Origin: Halichondria panicea
Taxonomy: Eukaryota; Porifera; Demospongiae; Suberitida; Halichondriidae
Reading direction: 5' to 3'
Assembly (NCBI RefSeq): GCF_963675165.1
Contig: NC_087384.1
Location: 3,648,182-3,712,181, forward strand
DNA: 64,000 bases
Shown: in pieces, positions 53,935 to 64,000 of the stretch
Layout of the letters: each line of letters starts with the position of its first letter
Numbering within the stretch: the first letter of the stretch is position 1
The notes under the pieces: generated by a model
Databases searched by the model: none
What the model saw: only the letters and a program-made list of their open reading frames with translations
What the model was told of the DNA's origin: nothing
Translations under genes and position numbers: made by a program

Positions 53935-56300
53935 TACACCCACACACACGATTCACCCCCACCACATACACAACACCTACACGGCGTGCACACACCCCCA
54001 CACACGCACACGCGTGCATGCCCCCCCACGCTCACACGGCGTGCACAACCCCCCACACAAACGCACGCACGCACGCACACACACACACACACACGGCGTG
54101 CACACCCCCCACTCACAACACACACACACAACACGGTGTACAACCCCCACACACATACACACCCTTACATACACACCCTTACACACACACACACACCACA
54201 TGCGTACACACACACACACACCACATGCGTGCACATCCCCTGCCACACACACACACAGCCACCCACACATACGCACACACACACACACACACACATAGCG
54301 TGCACCACATACACACACACACACATACGGCGTGCACCCACCCCTACACACACACCACACACCCTCCCCACACACAAACAACACACACACACACACACAA
54401 CACACACACGGCGTGCACACACCCCCCACAACACACACACGGCGTGCACCCTCCCACACACCCTCCCACACACATACACACCCCTACACACACACACCCC
54501 AAACACACCCCCCGCCACACACACACGCACACACACGCACACACAACACACACACCACACACACACGGCGTGCACCCCCCACAACACACACACACGGCGT
54601 GCACACACCACACGCAGCCCACACACACAACACACACCACACACACACAGCGTGCACACACCCCACAACACACACAACACACACGCCATACACACACACA
54701 CAGCGTATGGTGTGCATGCCATACACGTTTGTGTGTGTGTGTGTCAGGAGGGGGTATGCACGTCGTGTGTGTGTGTGTGTGTGTGTGTGGTTTGCACGCT
54801 GTGTTTGTGTGTGTGTGGGGAGGGAGTGTGCAGGCCGTGTACGTGTGGTGTGTGCAAGCCGTGTGTGTGTGGTGTGTGTGTGGTGTGTTGTGTGTGTGTG
54901 TGTGTGTGGTGTATGTGTGTGTGTGGTGTGTGTGTGGTGTGTGTGTGGTGTGTGTGTGTGTGTGTGGAGGGGGTGTGTACGCCGTGTTTGTGTGTGGTGT
55001 GTGTGGAGAGTGGGTGTGCAGACCGTGTGGTGTGTGCAATGTTTTCAAACCGTGTGTGTGTGGTGTGTTGTGTATGTGTGTGTGTGGAGGGGGGTGCACG
55101 CGCCATGTTTGTGTGTGGGTGTGTGTGTGTGTGTGTGTGTGTGTGGAGAAGTGAGTGTGCACAAACTACAAAACACAGTCACACATGCAAGGGGGGAGTT
55201 CAGCGCAAAAAGCACAAACTACAAAACACAGTCACACATACAAGGGGGGAGTACAGCGTAAAAAGCACAAAGTGAGTGAGTGTGCAGGCCGTGTGGTGTG
55301 TGTGATGTGTGCTGTGAGTGTGTGGTGTGGTGTGTGTGTATCTGTGTGTGGTGTATGTGTGGTGTGTGTGGTGTGTGTAATGTGTGTGTGTGGTGTGTGT
55401 GTGGTGTGTGTGTGTGTGTGTGTGGAGGGGGTGTGCACGCGCCATGTGTGTGTGTGTGTGTGTGTGTGTCTGTGTGGAGGGGGTGTGCACCTCGTGTTTG
55501 TGTGTGGTGTTAGGGTTAGGGTTAGGGTTAGGATTAGGGGGGGTGTGCACCTCGTGTTTGTGTGTGGTGTTAGGGTTAGGATTAGGGGGGTGTGCACGCC
55601 GTGTTTGTGTGTGGTGTGTGTGGAGAGTGGGTTGTGCAGGCCGTGTGGTGTGTGCGATGTTTGCAAACCGTGTGTGTGTGGTGTGTTGTGTGTGTCTGGA
55701 GGGGTTGTGTACCTCGTGTTTGTGTGTGGTGTGTGTGGAGAGTGAGTGTGCAGGCCGTGTGGTGTGTGCGATGTGTGCCGTGTGTGTGTGGTGTGTTGTG
55801 TGTGTTGTGTCTGTGTGTGGTGTATTGTGTGGTGTATGGTGGTGTGGTGTGTGTGTGGTGTGTGTGTGGTGTGTGTGTGTGTGTGTGGAGAGTGAGTGTG
55901 CAGGCCGTGTGGTGTGTGCGATGTGTGCCGTGTGTGTGTGGTGTGTTGTGTGTGTTGTGTCTGTGTATGGTGTATGTGTGGTGTGTGTGGTGGTGTCGTA
56001 TGTGTGTGTGTGTGGAGGGGGTGTGCACGCCGTGTTAGTGTGTGGTGTGTGGAGAGTGGGTGTGCACTTGTGTGGTGTGTGCGATGTTTGCAAACCTTGT
56101 GTGTGTGGTGTGTTGTGTGTGTGTGTGGAGGGGTGTGGAGGGGGGTGCACGCGCCATGTGTGTGTGTTGGTGTCTGTGTGTGTGTGTGTGTGTGTGTGGA
56201 GGGGGTTGCACCTCATGTTTGTGTGGTGTGTGTGGAGAGTGAGTGTGCAGGCCGTGTGGTGTGTGCGATGTGTGCCGTGTGTGTGGTGTGTTGTGTGTGT
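53935..56300. repeat. CA then GT array, left of the gap
   Basis: CA-strand units to about 54715 flip at GTGCATGCCATACACGTTTG to GT-strand units that continue to the gap. 55150-55270 contains two copies of ACTACAAAACACAGTCACAC with AAGGGGGGAGT. Higher-order units carry GTGTGCAGGCCGTGTGGTGT. Confidence 0.95.
55508..55590 (+). repeat. Interstitial TTAGGG tract
   Basis: GTTAGGGTTAGGGTTAGGG then TTAGGATTAGGGGGG at about 55508-55540, and a second TTAGGGTTAGGATTAGGG at about 55569-55587. Canonical animal telomere repeat within the GT array. Confidence 0.85.
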
Positions 56301-56500
56301 NNNNNNNNNNNNNNNNNNNNNNNNNNNNNNNNNNNNNNNNNNNNNNNNNNNNNNNNNNNNNNNNNNNNNNNNNNNNNNNNNNNNNNNNNNNNNNNNNNNN
56401 NNNNNNNNNNNNNNNNNNNNNNNNNNNNNNNNNNNNNNNNNNNNNNNNNNNNNNNNNNNNNNNNNNNNNNNNNNNNNNNNNNNNNNNNNNNNNNNNNNNN
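56301..56500. other. Assembly gap (200 N)
   Basis: Exactly 200 undetermined bases, probably a placeholder length. Sequence is GT-strand on the left and CA-strand on the right, so the true junction or an inversion lies in the gap. Confidence 0.99.
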
Positions 56501-58204
56501 ACACACACACACACACACGACTCCACACACACACACACACACACAAGACACAGACACCGTGTGCACACCTCCCCACTGACAAACACATACTCACGGTGTG
56601 CACACACACACGGCATGCACATCCCCCCACACACAACACATACACACACACACAACACACACAGACTCGGCGTGCACACCCCCCACACACACACAACACA
56701 CACACACTCTACACACACACAGACACCACACACCGCACACACACACTCACTGTGTGCATACACACACGGCATGCACATCCCCCCACACACCACACACACA
56801 CACAACACATACACACATACCCAACACACACAGACTCGGGCGTGCACATCCCCCCACACACACCTACACAACACACACACACATGGCGTGCACCACCCCC
56901 CAACACATACACACAACACACACACACACTCTACACACACACACACACTCCACACACACACACAGTGTGCACATCCCCCCACACACGGCATACACACCCC
57001 ACCCCACACAAACACACAACACACACACACAACACACTCACACACCACACACACACGGCGTGCACACTCCCACCACACACACACACGGCGTGCACACACA
57101 CGGCGTGCACAACCCCCCACATATATGCACACACACACACACCACATGCATGCACACTCCTTGCCACACACACACACAGCGTGCATACCCACCCACACAC
57201 ACATGGCGTACACACCCCTACACACACACACACACACACACACACCTCATGCGTGCACACTCCCTGCCACACACACACACACAGCGTGCATACCCACCCA
57301 CACACACACATTGCGTGCACCACATACACACACACACACGGCGTGCACCCACCCCTACACACACACACACCATACGCATGCACACCCCCCACCCACACAA
57401 ACACATGGCGTGCAACACATATACACACACACACGGCGTGCACCAACCCCTACACATACATACACCATACGCATGCACACCCCCCCCACACACACACACA
57501 TACCACACACACACAAACCACACACACACGGCGTGCACACACCCCACAAACGGCCTGCACCCCCCCACACACCCCTACACACACACACACACCACATGCG
57601 TGCACACCCCCCGCCAACACACACATACACGGTGTGCACACTCCCCCACACATACACACACACACAACACACACATCACACACACACTCGGCGTGCACCC
57701 CCCACAACACACACACACGGCGTGCACACCCCGCCCACACAACCACACACAACACACACGGCGTGCACACACCACACCCACACACACACACACACAACCC
57801 CCCACAATACACACACACAGTGTGTGTGTGGTGTGCACGCCCTGATTGTGTGTGTGTGTGGTGTGCACGCCCTGATTGTGTGTGTGTGTGGGTAGGGGGG
57901 TTGGGAGGCCGTGTGGTGTGTGTGTGTGTGGTGTGTGCAAGCCGTGTGTGTTTGGTGTATTATGTGTGTGTCTAGTGTGTGTGTCTAGTGTATGTGTGTG
58001 GTGTGTGTGGTGAGTGTGGTGTGTGTGTGGTGTGTGTGTGTGTGGTGAGTGTGTGTGTGTGTGGAGGGTGTGTGCACGCCGTGTTTGTGTGTGGTGTGTG
58101 CGATGTGTGCAAGCCATGTGTGTGTGGTGTATTGTGTGTGTGTGTGAGTGGAGGGGGGTGTGCACGCCCCGTGATTGTGTGTGTCTGTGTGTGTGTGTGG
58201 TGTG

Positions 58205-58235
<31 letters not shown>

Positions 58236-59205
58236 TGTGTGTAGAGTGTGTGTGTGTTGTGTGTGTGTGTTGGGGGGGTGTGCACGCCATGTGTGTGTTG
58301 TGCGTGTGTGTTACGTGTTTGTGTGGGGGCTGTGTATTGTGTGTGTGTGTGGGGTGGTGCACGCAGTGTGTGCGGGGGGGTGTGTGTGTGGAATGTGTGT
58401 GTGTGTGGTGTGCACGCCGTGTTTGTGGGTGTTTGGGGGGTGTGTACACCGTGTGTGTGTGTGTGTGGTGTGTATGTGTGCAAGCCGTGTAGTGTGTGTG
58501 TGTGTGTGGTGTGTGCAAGCCGAGTATGTGTGTGTGGAGTGTGTGTGTGTGTGGAATGTGTGTGTGTGTGGTGTGCACGCCGTGTTTGTGGGTGTTTGGG
58601 GGGTGTGTACACCGTGTATGTGTGTGGTGTGTATGTGTGCAAGCCGTGTAGTGTGTGTGTGTGTGTGGAGTGTGCAAGCCGAGTGTGTTGTTGTGTGTGT
58701 GGGGGGTGGGGGTGTGCATGTCGTGTTTGTGTGTGTGTGGTGTGTGGAGGGTGTGCATGCCGTGTGTGTGTGTGTGTGTTGTGTGTGTGTGTGGGGAGGT
58801 GTGCACACCGTGTCTGTGTGTTGTGGAGTGGTGTGTGTGTGTGCACGCCGTGAGTGTGTTGTGTGTGTGTGTGTGTGTGTGTGGGGAGGGGTGTGCAGGC
58901 CGTGTAGTGTTTGCGTGTGTGTGTGTGTTGTGTGTGTGTGTGGGGGTGGTGCACGCTGTGTGTGTGGGGGGGTGTGCACGCTGTGTGTGTGTGTGGAGTG
59001 TGTGTGTATGTGCGCCCCTCTGTGTGTGTGCGTGTTCGTGTTTGTGAGTGTGTGTGTGTGTGTGCTTGTGTGTGTGAGCGTGCGTGGGTGTGTGTGTGTG
59101 TGTGTGTGCGCCCCTCTGTGTGTGTGCGTGTGCGTGTTTGTGAGTGTGTGTGTGTGTGTGCTTGTGTGTGTGTGCGTGTGTCTGTGTGTGTGCGTGTGCG
59201 TGTGC

Positions 59206-59258
<53 letters not shown>

Positions 59259-59684
59259 TGTGTGTGTGTGCGTGCGTGTGTGTGTGTGTGTGCGCCCCTG
59301 TGCGTGTGTGTGTGTGTGTGTGTGTGCGCCCCTCTGTGTGTGTGCGTGTGCATGTTTGTGAGTGTGTGTGTGTGTGTGCTTGTGTGTGTGTGCGTGTGTC
59401 TGTGTGTATGTGTGCGCCCCTCTGTGTGTGTGCGTGTGCGTGTTTGTGAGTGTGTGTGTGTGTGTGTGCTTGTGTGTGTGTGCGTGTGTGTGTGCGCCCC
59501 TGTGCGTGTGTGTGTGTGTGTGTGTGCGCCCCTCTGTGTGTGTGTGTGTGCGTGTTTGTGAGTGTGTGTGTGTGTGTGTGCTTGTGTGTGTGTGCGTGTG
59601 TGTGTGTGTGCACCCCTGTGCGTGTGTGTGTGTGTGTGTGTGCGCCCCTCTGTGTGTGTGCGTGTGCGTGTTTGTGAGTGTGTG

Positions 59685-59719
<35 letters not shown>

Positions 59720-60121
59720 GCGTGCGTGTGTGTGTGTGTGTGTGCGCGCCCCTGTGCGTGTGTGTGTGTGTGTGTGTGTGCGTATTTGTGAGTGTGTGTG
59801 TGTGTGTGTGTGCTTGTGTGTGTGTGCGTGCGTGTGTGTGTGTGTATGTGTGCTTGTGTGTGTGCGCGCCCCTGTGCGTGTGTGTGTGTGTGCGCCCCTC
59901 TGTGTGTGTGCGTGTGCGTGTTTGTGAGTGTGTGTGTGTGTGCGTGTTTGTGAGTGTGTGTGTGTGTGTGTGTGTGCTTGTGTGTGTGTGCGTGCGTGTG
60001 TGTGTCCCCTGTGCGTGTGTGTGTGTGTGTGCGTGTGCGTGTTTGTGAGTGTGTGTGTGTTTTTGTGTGGGTGTGAGTGCCCCCTGTGTGTGGGTGTGTG
60101 TGCCCCCTCTGTGTACGTGTG

Positions 60122-60179
<58 letters not shown>

Positions 60180-60435
60180 TGTGTGTGTGTGCGTGTGTGT
60201 GTGTGCGTGTGTGTGTGTTTGTGTGCGTGTGTTCGCCCCCTGTGTGTGTGCACACGTGTGTGTGTGTGTGCGTGTGCGTTTGTGTGAGTGTGTGTGTGTG
60301 TATGTGTGGGTGTGTGAGTGCCCCCTGTGTGTGTGTGTGTGTGTGTGTGCCCCCTATGTGTACGTGTGCATGTGTGTGTGTGTGTGTGAGTGTGTGTGCC
60401 TGTGTGTGTGTGTCCTGTGTGTAAGGAGGAGTGCA
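56501..60435. repeat. CA then GT array, right of the gap
   Basis: CA-strand units with ACACACGGCGTGCACACC to about 57810 flip at CACACACACAGTGTGTGTG. GT-strand units with GTGCACGCCGTGT run to about 58990. After that come longer tandem units (about 100-115 bases) with GCGCCCCTCTGTGTGTGTGC and GTGTTTGTGAGTGTG up to 60435. Confidence 0.96.
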
Positions 60436-60627
60436 CAGGAAACACACAAGTGGTGGGCACTCAACACAGCAACTTGCTAGTGAGATAAAACTTGCAGACA
60501 GTTGCTTGATTCGCTGTTCAAGGATGGGTCTGTTTGCAAAGTAACATTGCCGAACAGGCAGACCTCCAGCTCACTTGGTCTAAAGTTCTTTAGAGCGCTA
60601 AAACGGTAAACAATTTTAAAACACAAC

Positions 60628-61716
60628 ATGTATACGTACTTTAGGTGGGTCAAGCAAATGGGGGGTAAAATGAGGAAAGAGGCAAAGCGAAGACAACCTA
60701 AAGGCACCATTCTCGTTTCTACTGATATGCAACACCATAGAAATCCACAACAAATCAATGGTCTATGTTTTGAACCTATGGGCCAAGATAGAGGAGTTGC
60801 TCAACGAAAATGACAATGAGAGTACAGGGTAATGATAAGAATTTTATGTTTTTGATGATTATATAATTTACCTGAAACAGTGTGCATCGTCTTCACTGCC
60901 AAGATGGGATACCTCAAAATTGGCGTAGTGGCTCATTTAAAATGAATTTTCAAGTTAACAATACCTGTGTATTCTGCGCCTTTGAAGCACCGGACAATCC
61001 TACCAATCTCAAAATTGCACTCGAGCGATATAGGAGTCACCTGAGCACACAAACTTGGAGGTATACCTGTTGAATTTTAGCTACATTTGTTTACGTATTG
61101 TGCACTTACCCAGAGGTGAAGGTTTTTATGAGTGGGGGGACTATGACGGTCTCTCGGGAGCCTCTGGTAACAGAAAATTATAATAAAGCAGAAATTATCA
61201 TGCAGGCAAACAAGACCAGCTCAAATGACCACTCAAGGTATTTGCGAGGATCACGAGAGATTTGTTGCTGATGGTGCACAACACAAGAGGGCAAAAAATT
61301 ACAACAATGCCATTAGGGAACCTCTTTTCAAAAATGCCAGGCAGAATGTGAATAATGCACAGGTTTGCCCGGACTTCATATTAGCCTAGGGATATTCTAT
61401 CGTCTCTTCTCCTTACTGTAACGCGACCTAGACATGTTGGTTAGGAACGAGGACAGTTCTCTCGAAGGCGGAGCATCATCACATTGAGGTTCTTGATAAA
61501 ATGAAAGAGCTCATGCAACTAGACAAGTGAGTAACCATATACATATACACGCTCGTATACACAGGCAGAGGAAAGCGTTGCTAAAGGGTTCAAACTCCAT
61601 GATGGCCCTTTTGTAAAGACTTTGCAAGTGGCGCTGAGCTCATTTAATGTTGAAAAGCAGGCATATTATAGCGGAACGTTTGTCGGCAACCATGTTCATC
61701 GGACTCTCCAGATAAG
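60628..61716 (+). CDS. Uncharacterised multi-exon gene
   Basis: Exon-like pieces are in order. About 60745-60829 has KSMVYVLNLWAKIEELLNEN. 60881-61059 has QDGIPQNWRSGSFKMNFQVN then NTCVFCAFEAPDNPTNLKIA and LERYRSHLSTQTWR before GTATAC. About 61205-61365 has RPAQMTTQGICEDHERFVAD then GAQHKRAKNYNNAIREPLF. 61367-61412 has PGLHISLGIFYRLFS. About 61583-61710 has KGFKLHDGPFVKTLQVALSS then FNVEKQAYYSGTFVGNHVHR. I know the blocks (DGIPxNWRSGSFKMNFQVN; HERFxADGAxxKxAKxYNN; PGLHxSLG; QAYYxGxFVGNHV) as one uncharacterised, transposon-associated family. A one-base frame problem near 61367 and the missing upstream part make functionality doubtful. Confidence 0.55.
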
Positions 61717-61779
61717 TTGACTCAAGTTGTTTAATAATAAAATAAGGCAATACAAATTAAACGTTAGCACTTTCTAGCC

Positions 61780-62655
61780 TCAAAACACAAGAGAGCTGTG
61801 CGACTCCATCGTGGTACGCGCTTTTGGTAGAATTGCACGAAACTCTGTGATGAGGGTGTCAAGCTTAGTAGCCAATTGATCAAGCCGATCTGGATCAGTG
61901 CAGTTGTAGGTGAGTGTTTGTAACACTTTCAAGCTTGTTCTAGCGTGCTCACCACTTTGCTTTAGTGAGGTCATGAATGTCTGTATTACAGTGAGTGCAT
62001 GTATAATTATGCATGGTAACTGTATTAATAAATCGGGACCATTATTAATATTTTGTTGTTGTCTCCACTTCCTCCCCGCTTACGAGAACTTTCTTTAAAG
62101 CTGCCATTTTTGTTGCCTTTGTTTCTTTCATTTTCGTTCAGAAACAGCAAAAGATGGGAAGAGCATCACCTCGTGTACATGTATGTGTGCTGGACAGCCC
62201 ACTTTGCGTGTACCTTGGAGACGTGTTCCCTTGAAGTACTGCCCAAACTGGCAGTGCTGTTTTCGAATTCTTGAAATGGGATGCCATCAAATGATATATT
62301 GTGACCTTCAATTGAATGATTCCAATACACCCTTGCCTACGTGTATAATAATTACAATAATTATTATTTTTGATTAACAATGTTATTATAATGTACGTGT
62401 ACCCCTTGACTGTTCGCTGACTTCATTACTTACTTTGGTAACAATGGGAGATTTGTTTCCATCGTCCACCTGCACCTGTTTGAAGAGCTTGCTCACTGAC
62501 GTCCTGGTACCAAATGTACTTACAGTAGACCTGCTGTGTAGCTCTAGGAGGCTTTTCAGCGTCATCCACTATTCCTCCATAGTATTGTTGGCCTATTGAC
62601 TTTAATTGCTCTGCCCTGGGGCAGCCACCACTAGCACTATCAGACTCACTGTTTG
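61780..62655 (-). CDS. Uncharacterised minus-strand gene, exon pieces
   Basis: A start region at 62655 reads MANSESDSASGGCPRAEQLK, then VDDAEKPPRATQQ. An alternative frame after about 62535 reads TSVSKLFKQVQVDDGNKSPI and ends in TK before GTAAGT. A possible last exon (61974-61780) reads LKVLQTLTYNCTDPDRLDQL, then ATKLDTLITEFRAILPKA and stop. The final pattern (L-x-x-L-T-Y-x-C-x-D-x-x-R-L-D-Q-L) resembles the end of uncharacterised sponge proteins. It converges on the plus-strand gene at 60.6-61.7 kb. Linkage of the two ends into one gene is inferred, not shown. Confidence 0.35.
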
Positions 62656-62984
62656 CCATCACTGAACTCTTAAGCCATGTGTTTGAACAATTCGCGCGCA
62701 TTTCGCGGGATGTGTTGTGGTTAAATTGTTGTGGTTAAATTAACTTCCTGACATCGAGTGAACAAAGCCAATCCCATTTGACTTTTCTATTGAGAATGCG
62801 GACAAAAAACACTAAGTCTACTAGCTATTGCTGCTGCTCATTATACTTAGTTCTATCTAAGCTAACAACTCACCCTTGCGCTACGTTGAAGTAATAAACG
62901 CATGGGCGGAAACCATGGCGACCGTGTGGGCGGTTCTTAAAATTTGCAGATTCAGCAATAATTGAAGGTCCCAGTCACCTGAGT
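62656..62984. other. No recognisable gene
   Basis: TTGTTGTGGTTAAA duplicated near 62711-62740. Otherwise unique sequence up to the next GT array. Confidence 0.5.
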
Positions 62985-63009
62985 ATGTCGTGTGTGGTGT
63001 GTGTTGTGT

Positions 63010-63040
<31 letters not shown>

Positions 63041-64000
63041 CACCATGTTTGTGTGTGTGTGAGGGGGGGTGTGCACGCCGTGTGTGTGTGTGGTGTGTGT
63101 GGGGAGGGGGTGTGTAGGCCGTGTGGTTTGTGCGTGTGTGCGTGTGTGTCGTGAGTGTGGTGTGTGCAAGCCATGGGTGTGTGTGTGTGTGGAGGAGGTC
63201 CCTTTTGTGTGCGTGGAGTGTGTGTGTTGTGTGTGTGTAAGCCGTGTGTGTGTGTTGTGTGTGTGTGAGTGTGTGTGTGTGTGTGGTATGTGTGTGTGTT
63301 GGTATGTGTGTGTGTGTGTGGTATGTGTGTGGTGTATGTGTGTGTGTAGGGGGGCACGCCGTGTGTGTGTGTGCGTTGTGTGTGTGTGTATGTGGGGGGG
63401 GGGGGTGGGAGTGTGCACGCCGTGTGTGGTGTGTGTGTGTGTGTAGGGGGGCACACCGTGTATGTGTGCGTTGTGTGTGTGTGTATGTGGGGGTGTGCAC
63501 GCCGTGTGTGAGGTGTGAGTGTGTGTGTTGTGTGTGTGTTTGTGTGGGGTGTGTTTGTGTGGGGTGTGTTTGTGTGGGGGGGCGTGCATGCCGTATGTGT
63601 GTTGTGTGTGTGTGTGTGTGTGTCCGGGGGGTGTGCACGCCGTGTCTGTGTGTGTGTGTGGGGGGGTGGGGGTGTGCATGCCGTGTTTGTGTGTGTCTGT
63701 GTCTGTGTGTGTGGTGTGTGGTGTGTGTGTGTGTAGAGTGTGTGTGTGTGTTGTGTGTGAGTTGGGGGGGTGCACGCCATGTGTGTGTGTGTTGTGTGTG
63801 TGGGGGGGGTGTGCACGCCGGGTCTGTGGGTGTTGTTTGTGTGTGTGTGTGTTCTGTGTGTGTGTATGTGTTGTGTGTGTGTGTGGTGTGTGGGGGGGTG
63901 TGCATGCCGTGTGTGTGCACACAGTGAGTGTGTGTGTGTGGTGTGTGTGTATGTGTGTAGAGTGTGTGTGCGTTTTGTGTGTGTGTTGGGGGGGGTGCAT
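62985..64000. repeat. GT array, open at the window edge
   Basis: GT-strand units with GTGTGCACGCCGTGT and GGGGG runs, the same family as 48.5-60.4 kb; continues past the window end. Confidence 0.97.

Noticed and set aside
48296-64000. Very long open frames (up to about 960 codons) encoding Cys-Val, Thr-His or Thr-Pro runs
   Set aside because: They are read from GT/CA arrays, occur in several frames and both strands at once, and some cross the run of N. They reflect lack of stops in the repeat.

Overview
The window reads as nuclear DNA of an early-branching animal, most likely a sponge (inference). It is AT-rich. Genes are split by very short introns (about 35-100 nt) with GT..AG borders. The coding fragments belong to families I associate with sponge and cnidarian genomes: PIF1-like helicases, Penelope-type reverse transcriptases, an integrase-core family, a HIRAN-like family, THAP9/P-element-type and Tigger-like transposases, and a KMT5A-like SET protein. 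I see no bacterial operons, Shine-Dalgarno-led genes, rRNA, tRNA or CRISPR.

Layout. 0.3-4 kb: broken copies of an uncharacterised repeat-family gene and a protein kinase (both minus), a possible chaperonin-like exon (minus) and exons of a serine/acidic protein (plus). 4.3-5.2 kb: a GT-rich compound minisatellite. 5.4-7.9 kb: a Penelope-like RT relic (plus), a possible BEL/Pao fragment (minus) and a PIF1-like helicase relic (plus). 8-10.7 kb: a charged coiled-coil ORF, a minisatellite, a 0.7 kb inverted-repeat element and a split repeat-family gene. 11-12.4 kb: GT array. 12.7-14.3 kb: a second Penelope-like RT relic (minus). 14.67-15.80 kb and 22.1-22.9 kb: two related piggyBac-type elements, the first still flanked by TTAA. 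23.2-24.5 kb: a foldback element with GGCCCCCC-rich arms.

27.5-31.7 kb is the best gene-bearing region: a plus-strand gene of small in-phase exons converges on a minus-strand KMT5A-like SET methyltransferase gene. The linker of the latter is built from many micro-exons, seven of them in a tandemly duplicated phase-0 array. A second tandem array with embedded splice donors lies upstream (31.9-33.1 kb).

35-48.5 kb holds transposon-derived relics: a repeat-family exon, a 1.25 kb element with perfect 31-bp inverted ends, a SAM-like/AT-hook gene, a hairpin element, a THAP9-like transposase end, a hAT-like MITE, an integrase, a HIRAN-like gene and a Tigger-like DDE transposase that runs directly into repeats.

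48.5-60.4 kb and 63-64 kb are dominated by GT/CA arrays with a GTGTGCACGCCGTGT punctuation motif. They flip strand repeatedly, contain a short TTAGGG tract, and are interrupted by a MITE and a 200-base assembly gap (56301-56500). Between them (60.6-62.7 kb) lie two convergent exon sets of uncharacterised families.

A cross-cutting feature is the large number of exact two-copy direct duplications of about 13-21 bp, strikingly often with a period of exactly 17 bp. Several demonstrably break reading frames.
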